Source: an uncultured Eubacteriales bacterium (GTDB taxonomy: Bacteria > Bacillota > Clostridia > Oscillospirales > UBA644). Taken from it: a stretch of DNA of 64,000 nucleotides. This document shows positions 36,201 to 44,600 of the stretch, piece after piece. The number at the start of each line of letters is the position of its first letter. The stretch's first letter is position 1. The position numbers and the translations under genes are program-made. The stretch covers positions 7,047-71,046 of the forward strand of contig CAJLLT010000011.1 of assembly GCA_905207625.1 (NCBI GenBank). Direction: 5' to 3'. The notes beneath the pieces were generated by a model that was not told where the DNA came from, ran no database searches, and saw nothing but the letters and a program-made list of their open reading frames with translations.

Positions 36201-36771
36201 GTACGACGGAGAACAGACCGTTTTCGAAGAAGAGTTCGCAGCTCCGGTTCCGGAGTTTGTATCTGCGGACAAAAGCGGAACACGCCGTGGTACGGCAATA
36301 CATACGTATCTGTCTTTCGCGGATCCGGGAAAAGATATGGATTCGGAAACGGAAAGACTCGTCCGCAAGGGGCTTCTGAGCCACGAACAGGCGGAGTATG
36401 TTTCCCTTTACGGTAAGAATTTTGAGATCTTTGCCCGGTCGGAGCTTTACGTGGAAATAAAACGGGCTCTCCGTATTCGGCGGGAGGAGAACTTTGTGGT
36501 CCGTATTCCCGCTTCCAGGATAGGAAGAGGCGGTGATGAGACCGTAATAATGCAGGGGGCTCTGGATCTGCTTTGTGAATACAGTGACGGGTATGTTGTG
36601 GTGGATTATAAAACCGATCATGCCGATGAGTCTCAGCTCAGGCAGAGATATTCCGAACAGCTCCGGTGCTACGGATATGCGGTGGAAAAATGCTACGGAC
36701 CGGTGAAAAAACTGAGTATATGGTCATTTTTCCTGGGTAAAGAGATCATAATTCCCCCGGAGGGCAACTGA
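33253..36771 (+). CDS. addA: ATP-dependent helicase/nuclease subunit A (AddA)
   Basis: UvrD-like helicase and nuclease subunit of AddAB. The 1172 residues have the Q motif WTAEQLTAIQ at the N-terminus, Walker A AAAGSGKTSVL near residue 20, IATFTELAAGEMRDRI near 50, the Walker B VLVDEYQDTN near 395, GDVKQSIYNFR near 425, TVHGSKGLEFPV near 775 and VAMTRAREKL near 850. The RecB-family nuclease domain near the C-terminus has GALDLL and VVVDYKTDHA near 1115. Slightly shorter than B. subtilis AddA but complete. Coupled to addB. Confidence 0.96.
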   Translation: MAWTAEQLTAIQQRRTMLVSAAAGSGKTSVLSNRVLEYVRSGGSLDRLLIATFTELAAGEMRDRIGKLLRSDDCGTDIDHVRRQRLLLYKARIGTIDSLFGSIVRKNFRVAGVNPDFSVLSAGESRLMRSEILDGILEKFCAERSREYETLVAVFGGDDREKSLSDAVNSIYDKAMSMPFPGKWLDMWLGMYSDIRPWITAVSTEIRGDLESVAAVYDGILASGTLNEKVTGMCRAERSQLESVYEKLEADLPDWDAVCAAANFGMANMPSKGGIDKSDPWNRSYGYYRGWVRNNIFGTTDADKNAELYRISLADAEKDMEAQRPAVKCLFDIVGEYISALRAQMDRRNRYSFNAVAQMALALVVKEESFTPECGDFEVTPIALEIRREYDEVLVDEYQDTNALQDCFFRAIAPVDGNGPRFFAVGDVKQSIYNFRNAEPENFIRRGREMDTVWLNSNFRSRKGVLDFTNFVCSQLFSERTGGVCYSEPEPDDPFGGKRDKTTPLSGEDHVLRHGNTSYPGKEEPDAEVYFTDCKGNAEEKAFALAGTAAERILQMMQSMTVGPSGQTRPLRYSDIAVLTPKLKGVASVYMQVFERAGIPCVGRDNEPFLCRTEANIIMALLQVIDDPFKDIPLFAVMFSELFGFSADELARIRLYDRKGAFYEAVRKAAEDGDDKADAFVAQIEKYRLLADDFPVYKLIWRIYTDTGYPDAVSCLPAGAQRRATLMQLYDFARDYCSRTEGGLYRFLKYAEAAAEEETVPGNGEVKGNFVRIMTVHGSKGLEFPVCIFCVPQRRGSESKPVLFDPEYGVAAKIRDKNRFSQQNTLMTYTLKYIRRRKEASEELRKLYVAMTRAREKLVIISEMPSKGDIEAAQSDIMMPRPSPLNVTQNLSVPGLLYASVLRHPDFDPDDISGVKKLRCESPAKILYGVLPPDNVQAQTGKAPEGSGADITGEELDRRFSYRYHVSSAPAKVSVTEVAKNKLYDGEQTVFEEEFAAPVPEFVSADKSGTRRGTAIHTYLSFADPGKDMDSETERLVRKGLLSHEQAEYVSLYGKNFEIFARSELYVEIKRALRIRREENFVVRIPASRIGRGGDETVIMQGALDLLCEYSDGYVVVDYKTDHADESQLRQRYSEQLRCYGYAVEKCYGPVKKLSIWSFFLGKEIIIPPEGN

Positions 36772-36823
36772 AGCGGCTTTCTGGGCCGAAGACGGACGGA
36801 AAGTGTTTTTCAGCGCTGACCCC

Positions 36824-36852
36824 TTGACTTTTTCCGCCGCGTGTGATATAGT
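36824..36852 (+). promoter_or_regulatory. SigA-type promoter of the second TIM-barrel gene
   Basis: TTGACT (36824-36829), 17 bases, TATAGT (36847-36852). Confidence 0.82.
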
Positions 36853-36881
36853 TATGCTAAAAAAAAACGGAGGTATTGAGT

Positions 36882-37661
36882 ATGAGCAATAAAATAGAGA
36901 AACTCGGTTATCAGCTTTGGGGCATCCGTGAGTTTATCAAGACGGAAGAGGATGTTGCGGCAAGCTTTAAAAAACTGGCGGATATGGGCTATAATGAGCT
37001 TCATACCGTAGGTATCTGCACTACTCCCGAAAGATATTATGAGCTTGCAAAAGAAAACGGTCTGTCCATCTGCGGCACGCACTGGGACTGGGACAGTATG
37101 ATAAAGGATCCCGAAAAGGCGATGGCGGATCATGCCGCAATGCATACCACTAATATCGGTATCGGCGGTATGCCCGGCAATTATGCCGCAAGTGCGGATA
37201 CTCTTCATGAGTTCTGCGATGTGGTGAATGAGTTCGCCGCGAAAATTCATAAGCAGGGCTTTAAATTTACTTATCACAACCATGCCTGGGAGTTCGCAAA
37301 GCTTGAGGGCAAACGTGTCTATGATTACCTTGTGGAGGGTTTTGATAAGGAGACCACTTCGTTTGTATTTGATACGTACTGGGCGCAGGCTGCCGGATGC
37401 GATCCGTCTCAGTGGGTTGAGAAACTCGCCGGAAGAATTGATATTATCCATCTCAAGGATATGAAATTCCTTGATGAGGAAAAGGAGCAGGGACCCCGTA
37501 TCTGTGAAATAGGCGAAGGCAATATGAACTTTGACGGGATAGTTGCGGCGTGTCTTAAGACCGGAGTCAAGAGTTTTGTCGTGGAGCAGGATTACTGCAC
37601 CGGCGATCCCTTTGACGGGGCCAGGAAGAGCGCGGACTATATCAAGGCAAAGTATATGTAA
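36882..37661 (+). CDS. Sugar phosphate isomerase/epimerase (IolE/xylose-isomerase-like TIM barrel)
   Basis: A 259-residue cytoplasmic TIM-barrel protein. Landmarks are LGYQLWGIREF at the N-terminus, HTVGICTTPERYYELAKENGLSICGTHWDWD near residues 35-63, FTYHNHAWEF near 125 (metal-binding His), VFDTYWAQAAG near 160, DIIHLKDMK near 185, and EIGEGNMNFDGIVAAC near 205. Family members act on sugars or inositol derivatives; this subgroup is common in gut Clostridia near uronate and inositol genes. Start ATG 36882 with GGAGG at 36869-36873. Stand-alone transcription unit with a terminator. Confidence 0.86.
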   Translation: MSNKIEKLGYQLWGIREFIKTEEDVAASFKKLADMGYNELHTVGICTTPERYYELAKENGLSICGTHWDWDSMIKDPEKAMADHAAMHTTNIGIGGMPGNYAASADTLHEFCDVVNEFAAKIHKQGFKFTYHNHAWEFAKLEGKRVYDYLVEGFDKETTSFVFDTYWAQAAGCDPSQWVEKLAGRIDIIHLKDMKFLDEEKEQGPRICEIGEGNMNFDGIVAACLKTGVKSFVVEQDYCTGDPFDGARKSADYIKAKYM

Positions 37662-37706
37662 TCGTCTGCTTCTGAGAAATATAAGATAATTTGCCGTTGT
37701 TTGTAA

Positions 37707-37747
37707 AAAGCCGTCGGAAAAATACTGTTTTTCCGACGGCTTTCGTG
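37707..37747 (+). terminator. Terminator after the TIM-barrel gene
   Basis: A perfect 16-bp stem (37707-37722 with 37728-37743) with a 5-base loop. The stem itself contains runs of A and T. Confidence 0.9.
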
Positions 37748-37830
37748 TTGATCCACGGGTTTTCGGCAGGTTTTTCCCGTGGGAATATTGCGAATATTTA
37801 TATGAATATATGAATTTTTGCTGAAGGGTA

Positions 37831-37859
37831 TTGACAAAAGACAGTGCATAGAATATACT
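37831..37859 (+). promoter_or_regulatory. SigA-type promoter of the TetR-ABC operon
   Basis: TTGACA (37831-37836), 17 bases, TATACT (37854-37859). The predicted transcript start is at about 37866, next to the twin palindromes at 37870-37893. Confidence 0.86.
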
Positions 37860-37869
37860 TGTGATGGCT

Positions 37870-37893
37870 GTTGCGCAACTACCGTTGCGCAAC
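37870..37893. promoter_or_regulatory. Twin-palindrome operator for the TetR regulator
   Basis: Two identical perfect 10-bp palindromes, GTTGCGCAAC at 37870-37879 and 37884-37893, are separated by TACC. They sit just after the start of transcription. This is the expected layout for an autoregulatory TetR operator bound by two dimers; the binding protein is inferred from position. Confidence 0.8.
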
Positions 37894-37931
37894 ATATGAA
37901 TCCTATTGTTTCAGAAATGAGGGAGGATCAA

Positions 37932-38603
37932 ATGCCGCCAAAGGCTAAATTTACAAGGGAAGAAATAATTGACACCGCGTTGAATCTTCTCCGGCAGAGA
38001 GGAACAGCGGCTTTGACCTGCCGGGATATTGCCGCGGCTCTCGGGACATCCACCCGGCCGATATTCACTTATTTCCGGACGATGGATGAATTGAAAACAG
38101 AGGTCAGGCTTTCCGCTGAAAACCTGTACCGGAAGTATTCCTCCGAAGGTCTGAAGGAAGAGATCCCGTTTCTCGGATTCGGGGTTCAGTTTGTGCGTTT
38201 CGCAAGGGAGGAACCTGAACTGTACAGACTTCTGTTCCTGACTCCGCCTGCGGAGGGGGAATCCGGAGCTTTGCTTGCGATGGAGCATACCCGTGATCTT
38301 GTGCTGGAGTCAATATGCCGCATATACTCCATGGATGAAGCTACCGCGGACTTCTTTTTCCGGCGGATGTGGCTTGTGGGGTACAGTGTTTCGGTTCTTG
38401 TGGTGACCGGCGGCTGTACATACTCCGATGATGAGATCAAACGGATATTTACCGCTTTTGCAGTGGGCTTATGCAAGGCGTGCAAAGAAATCCCCGGTTT
38501 TATATCCGGTGATTTTGACCGGGATAAGGTATTCGGGAGCATTACAAAGAGCCTCGGTACAGAAGATAACGGAATAAACAATGAGAATATAAAGGATAGG
38601 TGA
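37932..38603 (+). CDS. TetR/AcrR family transcriptional regulator
   Basis: A 223-residue repressor-type protein. The N-terminal helix-turn-helix domain reads KFTREEIIDTALNLLRQRGTAALTCRDIAAALGTSTRPIFTYF-like sequence over residues 6-48, typical of TetR_N. The C-terminal ligand domain contains FVRFAREEPELYRLLFL near 80, seen in the TetR_C_13/WHG-like groups. The start ATG 37932 follows GGGAGGATCAA; the open frame upstream runs through the operator and has no ribosome site. It heads a five-gene operon with two ABC transporters and probably controls it through the twin palindromes. Confidence 0.9.
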   Translation: MPPKAKFTREEIIDTALNLLRQRGTAALTCRDIAAALGTSTRPIFTYFRTMDELKTEVRLSAENLYRKYSSEGLKEEIPFLGFGVQFVRFAREEPELYRLLFLTPPAEGESGALLAMEHTRDLVLESICRIYSMDEATADFFFRRMWLVGYSVSVLVVTGGCTYSDDEIKRIFTAFAVGLCKACKEIPGFISGDFDRDKVFGSITKSLGTEDNGINNENIKDR

Positions 38604-38608
38604 ACTGG

Positions 38609-39523
38609 ATGGAACATATAATCCGGATCGAACATCTGAACAAATCGTTCGGCGAAGTAAAAGCCGTACAGGATCTGTCTTTTCATGTCCGTAAGGGAGA
38701 GCTTTTTGCCTTTCTCGGAGTCAACGGCGCGGGAAAAAGCACTACCATTTCCATAATGTGCGGACAGTTATGCAAAGACAGCGGAAACGTGATGATCTGC
38801 GGGGAAAACATCGACCGAGGTATGGATAGTATCTCCCGTAATCTCGGAGTCGTTTTCCAGTCCTCGGTACTGGACCAGTCTCTTTCGGTCCGGGATAATC
38901 TGCGCAGCCGTGCGGCACTTTACGGTATAACGGGAAAGGTTTTCAGGGACAGAATGGAGGAGCTTTCCGTGCTTCTGGATTTTGAAGATCTCCTGTCCCG
39001 GACTGTCGGTAAGCTTTCCGGGGGACAGAGACGGAGAATAGATATCGCACGGGCCCTTCTGCACAAGCCCGAAATACTGATCCTTGATGAGCCTACCACT
39101 GGGCTTGATCCTCAGACACGCAAGCTTCTCTGGAATGTGGTCCGGAAGCTCCGCCGTGAAGAGGGAATGACCGTTTTCCTTACCACGCATTACATGGAGG
39201 AGACGGCGGATGCGGATTATGTGGTTATTCTCGACAGCGGAAAGATCGCCGCGGAGGGGACCCCGCTGGATCTGAAAAACCGTTATGCCGACGATTTTAT
39301 AACCGTTTACGGACAGCCGGAGAATTCAGTTGCGTCCCTGGGATTCGGATACGAGAGTATAAGGGATGCTTTCCGCATTTCCGTTCCCGATACTGCGACT
39401 GCCACAAAGCTTATTCTTGAGCGTCCCGAACTTTTTACCGACTATGAAATAACAAAAGGCAAGATGGATGATGTGTTCCTTGCCGTGACCGGCAAGAAAC
39501 TGAACGGAGGTGAGGACAAATGA
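38609..39523 (+). CDS. ABC transporter ATP-binding protein (drug-exporter/DrrA type)
   Basis: A 304-residue ABC ATPase. Walker A is GVNGAGKST near residue 37, signature LSGGQRRR near 138, Walker B ILILDEPTTGLD near 158, H-loop TTHYMEE near 193. The C-terminal extension of about 80 residues matches the DrrA/daunorubicin-resistance type. Start ATG 38609 with AAAGGA upstream; the next gene overlaps by ATGA, so ATPase and permease are coupled. Confidence 0.93.
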   Translation: MEHIIRIEHLNKSFGEVKAVQDLSFHVRKGELFAFLGVNGAGKSTTISIMCGQLCKDSGNVMICGENIDRGMDSISRNLGVVFQSSVLDQSLSVRDNLRSRAALYGITGKVFRDRMEELSVLLDFEDLLSRTVGKLSGGQRRRIDIARALLHKPEILILDEPTTGLDPQTRKLLWNVVRKLRREEGMTVFLTTHYMEETADADYVVILDSGKIAAEGTPLDLKNRYADDFITVYGQPENSVASLGFGYESIRDAFRISVPDTATATKLILERPELFTDYEITKGKMDDVFLAVTGKKLNGGEDK

Positions 39524-40425
39524 CCGGACTCGGAAACATGATAAGACGGAATTGCAAACTGTTTTTCAAGGATAAGGGCATGTTCTTTTCGTCCCTTATA
39601 ACCCCGGTGATACTTCTGGTGCTGTATGCGTCTTTCCTTGCCAAGGTATACCGTGACAGTTTTGTTTCGGCAATGCCTGAGGGCTTCGGCATAGATCCGT
39701 CCCTGATAGACGCTACCGTGGGCGGACAGCTGATTTCTTCTCTTCTGGCTGTATGCTGCGTGACGGTTGCTTTCTGTTCGAATCTGCTTATGGTTCAGGA
39801 TAAGATAAGCGGTGCCAGACGTGATATAACCGTTTCGCCGGTTAAGGGGTCAGTCATCGCCGTGGGTTATTTCACCGCCTCAGCCGTTTCCACCCTTATT
39901 ATCAGCTTTACTGCCATGGGTGTATGTCTGCTTTATCTGCTGAAAATGGGCTGGTATATGAGTCTCGCTGACGTAATGTTCGTGGTCCTGGATGTTACTC
40001 TGCTGACACTGTTCGGTGTGGCACTGTCGTCCTGTGTGAACTTTTTCCTGTCCACCCAGGGTCAGTCTTCCGCCGTCGGGACAATTGTCAGTGCCGGCTA
40101 CGGTTTCCTCTGCGGTGCGTATATGCCTATATCCAATTTTTCCGACAGCCTTCAGAAAGTTCTCTCGTTCCTTCCCGGAACATACGGCACAAGTCTTGTG
40201 CGGGAACATGCTCTCGGCGGAGTTTACCGGGAAATGTCAAAGGTCGGATTTCCTTCCGAAGTTGTGGAAGGTATAAAGGATTCCATAGACTGCAATATGT
40301 ATTTCTTCGGTCAGAAAGTCGGAACATGGGAAAAATATGCGGTGCTCGGCGGAGCAATAATCCTGCTTCTTGCAATATATATACTCATGAATGTTTTTGC
40401 GGGAAGAAAAAGCGCTAAAAAATAA
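39520..40425 (+). CDS. ABC-2 type transporter permease
   Basis: A 301-residue membrane protein with about six helices (residues ~20-40, 65-90, 108-145, 150-170, 185-200, 265-290). It matches the ABC-2 permease family, with a segment (SYGYGFLCGAYMPISNFS-like GYGFLCGAYMPISNF near 190) before the last helices. It partners the preceding ATPase, probably exporting a hydrophobic compound. Confidence 0.88.
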   Translation: MTGLGNMIRRNCKLFFKDKGMFFSSLITPVILLVLYASFLAKVYRDSFVSAMPEGFGIDPSLIDATVGGQLISSLLAVCCVTVAFCSNLLMVQDKISGARRDITVSPVKGSVIAVGYFTASAVSTLIISFTAMGVCLLYLLKMGWYMSLADVMFVVLDVTLLTLFGVALSSCVNFFLSTQGQSSAVGTIVSAGYGFLCGAYMPISNFSDSLQKVLSFLPGTYGTSLVREHALGGVYREMSKVGFPSEVVEGIKDSIDCNMYFFGQKVGTWEKYAVLGGAIILLLAIYILMNVFAGRKSAKK

Positions 40426-40462
40426 GTGTAAATACGGTACAAATATATAAAGGAGACCTAGT

Positions 40463-41170
40463 ATGCTGAATATTGAGCATCTTACAAAAGTTTACGGAGA
40501 GAAAAAAGCCGTGGACGATCTTTCTCTTCATATCGCTCCCGGAGAGATCTACGGATTTATAGGACATAACGGCGCGGGTAAGACCACGACACTGAAATCC
40601 GTTGCCGGAATACTTCAGTTTGACAGCGGTGAGATCCGAGTTAACGGTCTGTCGGTGAAGGATGACCCCATAGGCTGCAAGAAACAGATCGCCTATATCC
40701 CCGACAATCCGGATATGTATGAATTCATGACGGGTATAAAGTACCTGAATTTCATTGCCGATATTTTCGGTGTTTCCGCATCGGACAGAAAGGAACGTAT
40801 CGGAAAATATGCGGAAATGTTCGGTCTTACAAATGACCTCGGACAGTCCATTGCCGCATATTCCCACGGTATGAAACAGAAACTTGCCATAGTTTCCGCC
40901 TGGATACATAACCCGAGGCTCATAATAATGGATGAACCCTTTGTAGGGCTTGATCCCAAAGCCGCGCACCTGCTCAAGGGAATGATGAGACAGGTCTGCG
41001 ATGACGGCGGAGCAATATTTTTCTCTACTCATGTGCTTGAGGTCGCGGAAAAACTCTGTGACAAGGTAGCCATAATCAAGAACGGCCAGCTTATACGTTC
41101 CGGCACCATGGAACAGGTCAAAGGCGACGACAGCCTTGAGCAGGTGTTCCTTGAACTGGAGGGGGAATAA
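40463..41170 (+). CDS. ABC transporter ATP-binding protein
   Basis: A 235-residue ABC ATPase with Walker A GHNGAGKTT near residue 34, signature SHGMKQK near 132 (a variant of LSGGQ usual in this EcsA/YthP-like group), Walker B LIIMDEPFVGLD near 153 and H-loop STHVLE near 188. GGAGA precedes the ATG. It partners the large permease that starts inside its stop codon. Confidence 0.92.
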   Translation: MLNIEHLTKVYGEKKAVDDLSLHIAPGEIYGFIGHNGAGKTTTLKSVAGILQFDSGEIRVNGLSVKDDPIGCKKQIAYIPDNPDMYEFMTGIKYLNFIADIFGVSASDRKERIGKYAEMFGLTNDLGQSIAAYSHGMKQKLAIVSAWIHNPRLIIMDEPFVGLDPKAAHLLKGMMRQVCDDGGAIFFSTHVLEVAEKLCDKVAIIKNGQLIRSGTMEQVKGDDSLEQVFLELEGE

Positions 41171-42765
41171 TGCTTAAAACTCTTCTGAAAAAACAGCTTA
41201 CGGAGATATTCCGCAGCTATTTTTACGATGCCAAAAAGAACAAAAAGCGTTCAACCGGATCAACGGTGATGCTTATAATCATGTATATTTTCATAATGGT
41301 ATTTTTCCTCGGTGCAATATTCACCTTCCTTGCGGTAACCCTTTGCGGATCCTTCGTCAGCGCCGGTATGGGTTGGTTGTATTTCGCCCTCTTCGGGCTT
41401 CTCGCGATACTCCTAGGTGCCTTCGGAAGTGTGTTTAATACCTACTCCGGGCTGTATCTGTCCAAGGATAACGATCTTCTTCTTTCCATGCCCATTCCGG
41501 TCAGGTATATAATGATATCCCGGCTTCTCGGAGTGTATCTGATGGGACTGATGTATTCCGGAGTTGTTATTGTACCTGCCGTCGTAGTTTACTGGATAGC
41601 GGGCAACTTCAGCGTTGCCTCCGTTGTGGGCGGTGTGGTATTCACGGCGGTGATCTCTCTGATAGTCCTTGTCCTTTCCTGTGCCCTCGGCTGGGTCGTA
41701 GCCAGGATCAGTCTGAAACTGAAGAATAAAAGCTTTGTAACCGTAATTGTCTCCCTTCTTTTTGTGGGCGCGTATTACTTCCTGTACTATAAGGCTCAGG
41801 AATGGATAGCGGATCTTGTTTCCAACGCCGCAGAGTACGGTGAAAAGATCAGACAGGCTGCGTATCCCGTATACGCCTTCGGAAGAGCAGGTGAGGGCGG
41901 CTGGCTTGAACTTGCCTTGCTGACAGTTATTGTTGCGGCTCTGTTCTCGCTGACCTGTTACATAATTTCCAGAAGCTTCATAAAAATAGCAACCTCCACC
42001 GGAAACACTTCAAAAGTCAGATACAGATCTGCTCCGGTCCATACCAAAAGTCAGTTCGGGGCTTTGCTCGGCAAGGAATTCAGACGCTTCACCTCAAGTC
42101 CCAACTACATCCTTAACTGCGGTCTGGGTACACTGATCCTTCTTCTTGCGGGTGTCTACTTTATTTTTCGCGGCGGACAGATGGTGTCCCTTTTCAATGA
42201 AATTTTCGAAATGTCCGGAATCTACCCTGTGATAGTTGTTGCGGTTATCGGTTTTGCCGCCGCTGCAAACGATATGGCTGCTCCCTCAGTATCTCTTGAA
42301 GGAAAGAGTCTGTGGCTTGTTCAGTCTCTTCCCGTCGATCCCTGGCTGGCTCTTAAGGCAAAGCTCTCGGTTCAGATAATTCTTACTCTGATCCCTGCTG
42401 TCTGCTGCGTTATCTGTGCCGCCTTCGTATTTCCGTTTTCTCCGGTACAGCTGCTTCTGGTTGCGGCAGTTACGGTTCTGATCGTCCTGTTTATTGCGCT
42501 TTTTGACCTTGTTATCGGGGTCAGAATGCCTAATCTGACCTGGACAAATGAAATCGTTCCCATAAAGCAGGGAATGCCTGTATTCCTTGCCCTGATGGGA
42601 GTATGGTTGGTCGTGATAGTATTCGCGGGTGTGTATCTGCTTTTGGCAAAATTCATGTCGGCGGAGATATATCTTGCCGTATCCGGCGCGGTTTTCGTGC
42701 TGACAGAGGTCCTTCTTTACCGGTGGCTTAAAAGACGCGGGGCAAAGATCTTTGCTGCACTGTAA
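41170..42765 (+). CDS. Large ABC exporter permease (putative ABC exporter family)
   Basis: A 531-residue protein with about twelve predicted membrane helices in two halves (residues ~30-240 and ~310-520). The N-terminal KKQLTEIFRSYFYDAKKNKKRS and the middle FGALLGKEFRRFTSSPNYILNCGLG segment match the putative ABC exporter family that pairs with EcsA-like ATPases in Firmicutes. The ATG shares one base with the preceding stop (TAATG). Last gene of the TetR-controlled operon. Confidence 0.85.
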   Translation: MLKTLLKKQLTEIFRSYFYDAKKNKKRSTGSTVMLIIMYIFIMVFFLGAIFTFLAVTLCGSFVSAGMGWLYFALFGLLAILLGAFGSVFNTYSGLYLSKDNDLLLSMPIPVRYIMISRLLGVYLMGLMYSGVVIVPAVVVYWIAGNFSVASVVGGVVFTAVISLIVLVLSCALGWVVARISLKLKNKSFVTVIVSLLFVGAYYFLYYKAQEWIADLVSNAAEYGEKIRQAAYPVYAFGRAGEGGWLELALLTVIVAALFSLTCYIISRSFIKIATSTGNTSKVRYRSAPVHTKSQFGALLGKEFRRFTSSPNYILNCGLGTLILLLAGVYFIFRGGQMVSLFNEIFEMSGIYPVIVVAVIGFAAAANDMAAPSVSLEGKSLWLVQSLPVDPWLALKAKLSVQIILTLIPAVCCVICAAFVFPFSPVQLLLVAAVTVLIVLFIALFDLVIGVRMPNLTWTNEIVPIKQGMPVFLALMGVWLVVIVFAGVYLLLAKFMSAEIYLAVSGAVFVLTEVLLYRWLKRRGAKIFAAL

Positions 42766-42784
42766 TTGACTCCGGACGCAAGGG

Positions 42785-42820
42785 AAGCGGTCTGCCTCCG
42801 GGTGGGACAGACCGCTTTGT
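42785..42820. terminator. Hairpin between convergent genes
   Basis: A perfect 10-bp stem (42785-42794 with 42808-42817) with a 13-base loop. T-tracts are poor on both sides, so termination is likely but not certain. Confidence 0.6.
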
Positions 42821-42842
42821 ACTGTGTAAATGACGGGCACGC

Positions 42843-44600
42843 TTAATCCTTTTCAATTGTCGCTTTCCGGGAGTTTATCTTCTTTATGGTCTCCGGCGGG
42901 AATTTGAAATGCCTGTCGTAGGTCATGAGACCGTTCTTTTCCTGTTCGATGTCGTATAATTGGGTGTAGCAGAACCCCATGATGTATTCATTGTCAAGCA
43001 ATATATCGGTCAGATCCCTGTATCTGGAGATGAATTCCTCCTCTGTAGCGGGACCGTTACCATAGCCCCAGCCGCTGTTGCTTCCCGGCATCCAGCCTAT
43101 TCCGCCGTATTCGCTGACAAATACCGGGTCTTTGCCGTTATAATGCTGTCGGTCACGGATATTCGGGTTCCGCCATATCTGGTCCTTTATAATACCGTCG
43201 GGTATATGTGCGTAATATTCCGCAAAGGCTTTCGGATCCTGCTCGTAGTCATGAACGTCAAAAATGTCACTTTGTACATGAAAATTGCCGCTCGTATCTA
43301 TTACGGGACGTGTGGGGTCAAGGGCTTTGGTGATTCGATAAACGGTGTCTATAACCCCGTCGCACTGCTTGCCCGCCTCGGTATTCCAGGTCTCATTGAA
43401 CGGGCACCAGCCGATAACTGACGGATGACTGTAGTCCCGCTGAACGGCTTCGGTCCACTCCGGGAGAAAATTCAGTATACTGCCGGGGTCCGTAACGTCA
43501 AGGCTCCAGTTGGCGTGTTCTCCCCAGCAAAGGAAGCCCAGCTTGTCCGCATGATAAAGATATCTCGGGTCAAAAATCTTCTGATGAAGTCTTGCCCCGT
43601 TGAAACCCAGTGCCATAGCGTATTTTATGTCGTTTTCGAGATCTTCGTCCGTGGGTGCGGTGTATATACCATCCGGATAGTACCCCTGATCCAGTACCCA
43701 GCGACCGAAGACCGGTCTGCCGTTTATAATGAATTTCCGTCCGTCAAGGCAGATGCTCCTCATCCCGAAATAACTTTCGGCTTCGTCGAGTACACGGGAC
43801 TGTTTTTCAACACAAACAGATACGGAATACAGATTCCCCTGTCCCACGTCCCAGAGGTGTATTTCGGAGAGCGGAACGGAAAAGCACAGAGTGTCCGTGC
43901 GTATGTTTCCGATGTTCTGCCGTCCGGTCTCTTTCCCGTCCCAGAATATGCGGAGGGAGAGGGAAGAGCCCGGAAAATTCCCCGAAAGCTTTATTCTTAC
44001 GGAGACTGAACCCGAATCAATGTCCGGAGTGAATGATATGTCCTTTATCCAGCATTCGTCAACTGCTTCCATCCACACGCTCTGCCATATTCCGGTGGTC
44101 CGAGTATAGAAACATCCGTTGGAATTCCGGCTGATGCTCTGTTTTCCTCCGGGCTGTTTATGTGAGCGCACGTCATCATAGACGCAGAGGGTCACAAAGT
44201 CGTTTTTACGGTTCAGTTTCTCCGTTATGTCGGCATAAAAGGGGGTATATCCGCCTTGGTGACCGGTTACTTCCTCCCCGTTTATAAAAACCGTGGCACT
44301 GTAATCAACGGCGCCGAAATGCAGAAGTATCCGCTTTCCGGTCCAGTTCTCGGGAATGGACAACCTGCGGCTGTACCAGACACAGGGCATGAAGTCCGTA
44401 TTCTCCACCCCGGACAGCCTGCTCTCCGGACAGAACGGAACGGTGATTTTTCCTTTGAGATCCGGGGTATTGTAAAGCTGACGTGTCATGTCGCTTTTTT
44501 CGTTGTCAGTTTCAAAATTCCATTCCCCGTTAAGACAAAGCCAGTCCTTCCGGACAAGCTGAGGTCTCGGGTATTCACTTCTCGGGATTTTTGTATCCAT
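42843..44600 (-). CDS. Glycoside hydrolase family 2 protein (beta-galactosidase/glucuronidase type)
   Basis: A 585-residue intracellular GH2 enzyme. Order: jelly-roll sugar-binding domain (RKDWLCLNGEWNFETD, HFGAVDYSATVFINGEEVTGHQGGYTPF near 90-125), immunoglobulin-like domain, and the TIM barrel with GFNGARLHQ near 325, acid/base Glu in WCPFNETW near 395 and nucleophile Glu in VSEYGGIGW near 497. No signal peptide. The exact sugar is not predictable; GH2 members cleave beta-galactosides, glucuronides or mannosides. The ATG is preceded only by a weak purine-rich site, and the promoter is about 215 bases upstream, leaving a long leader. Confidence 0.9.
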   Translation of the reverse strand: MDTKIPRSEYPRPQLVRKDWLCLNGEWNFETDNEKSDMTRQLYNTPDLKGKITVPFCPESRLSGVENTDFMPCVWYSRRLSIPENWTGKRILLHFGAVDYSATVFINGEEVTGHQGGYTPFYADITEKLNRKNDFVTLCVYDDVRSHKQPGGKQSISRNSNGCFYTRTTGIWQSVWMEAVDECWIKDISFTPDIDSGSVSVRIKLSGNFPGSSLSLRIFWDGKETGRQNIGNIRTDTLCFSVPLSEIHLWDVGQGNLYSVSVCVEKQSRVLDEAESYFGMRSICLDGRKFIINGRPVFGRWVLDQGYYPDGIYTAPTDEDLENDIKYAMALGFNGARLHQKIFDPRYLYHADKLGFLCWGEHANWSLDVTDPGSILNFLPEWTEAVQRDYSHPSVIGWCPFNETWNTEAGKQCDGVIDTVYRITKALDPTRPVIDTSGNFHVQSDIFDVHDYEQDPKAFAEYYAHIPDGIIKDQIWRNPNIRDRQHYNGKDPVFVSEYGGIGWMPGSNSGWGYGNGPATEEEFISRYRDLTDILLDNEYIMGFCYTQLYDIEQEKNGLMTYDRHFKFPPETIKKINSRKATIEKD

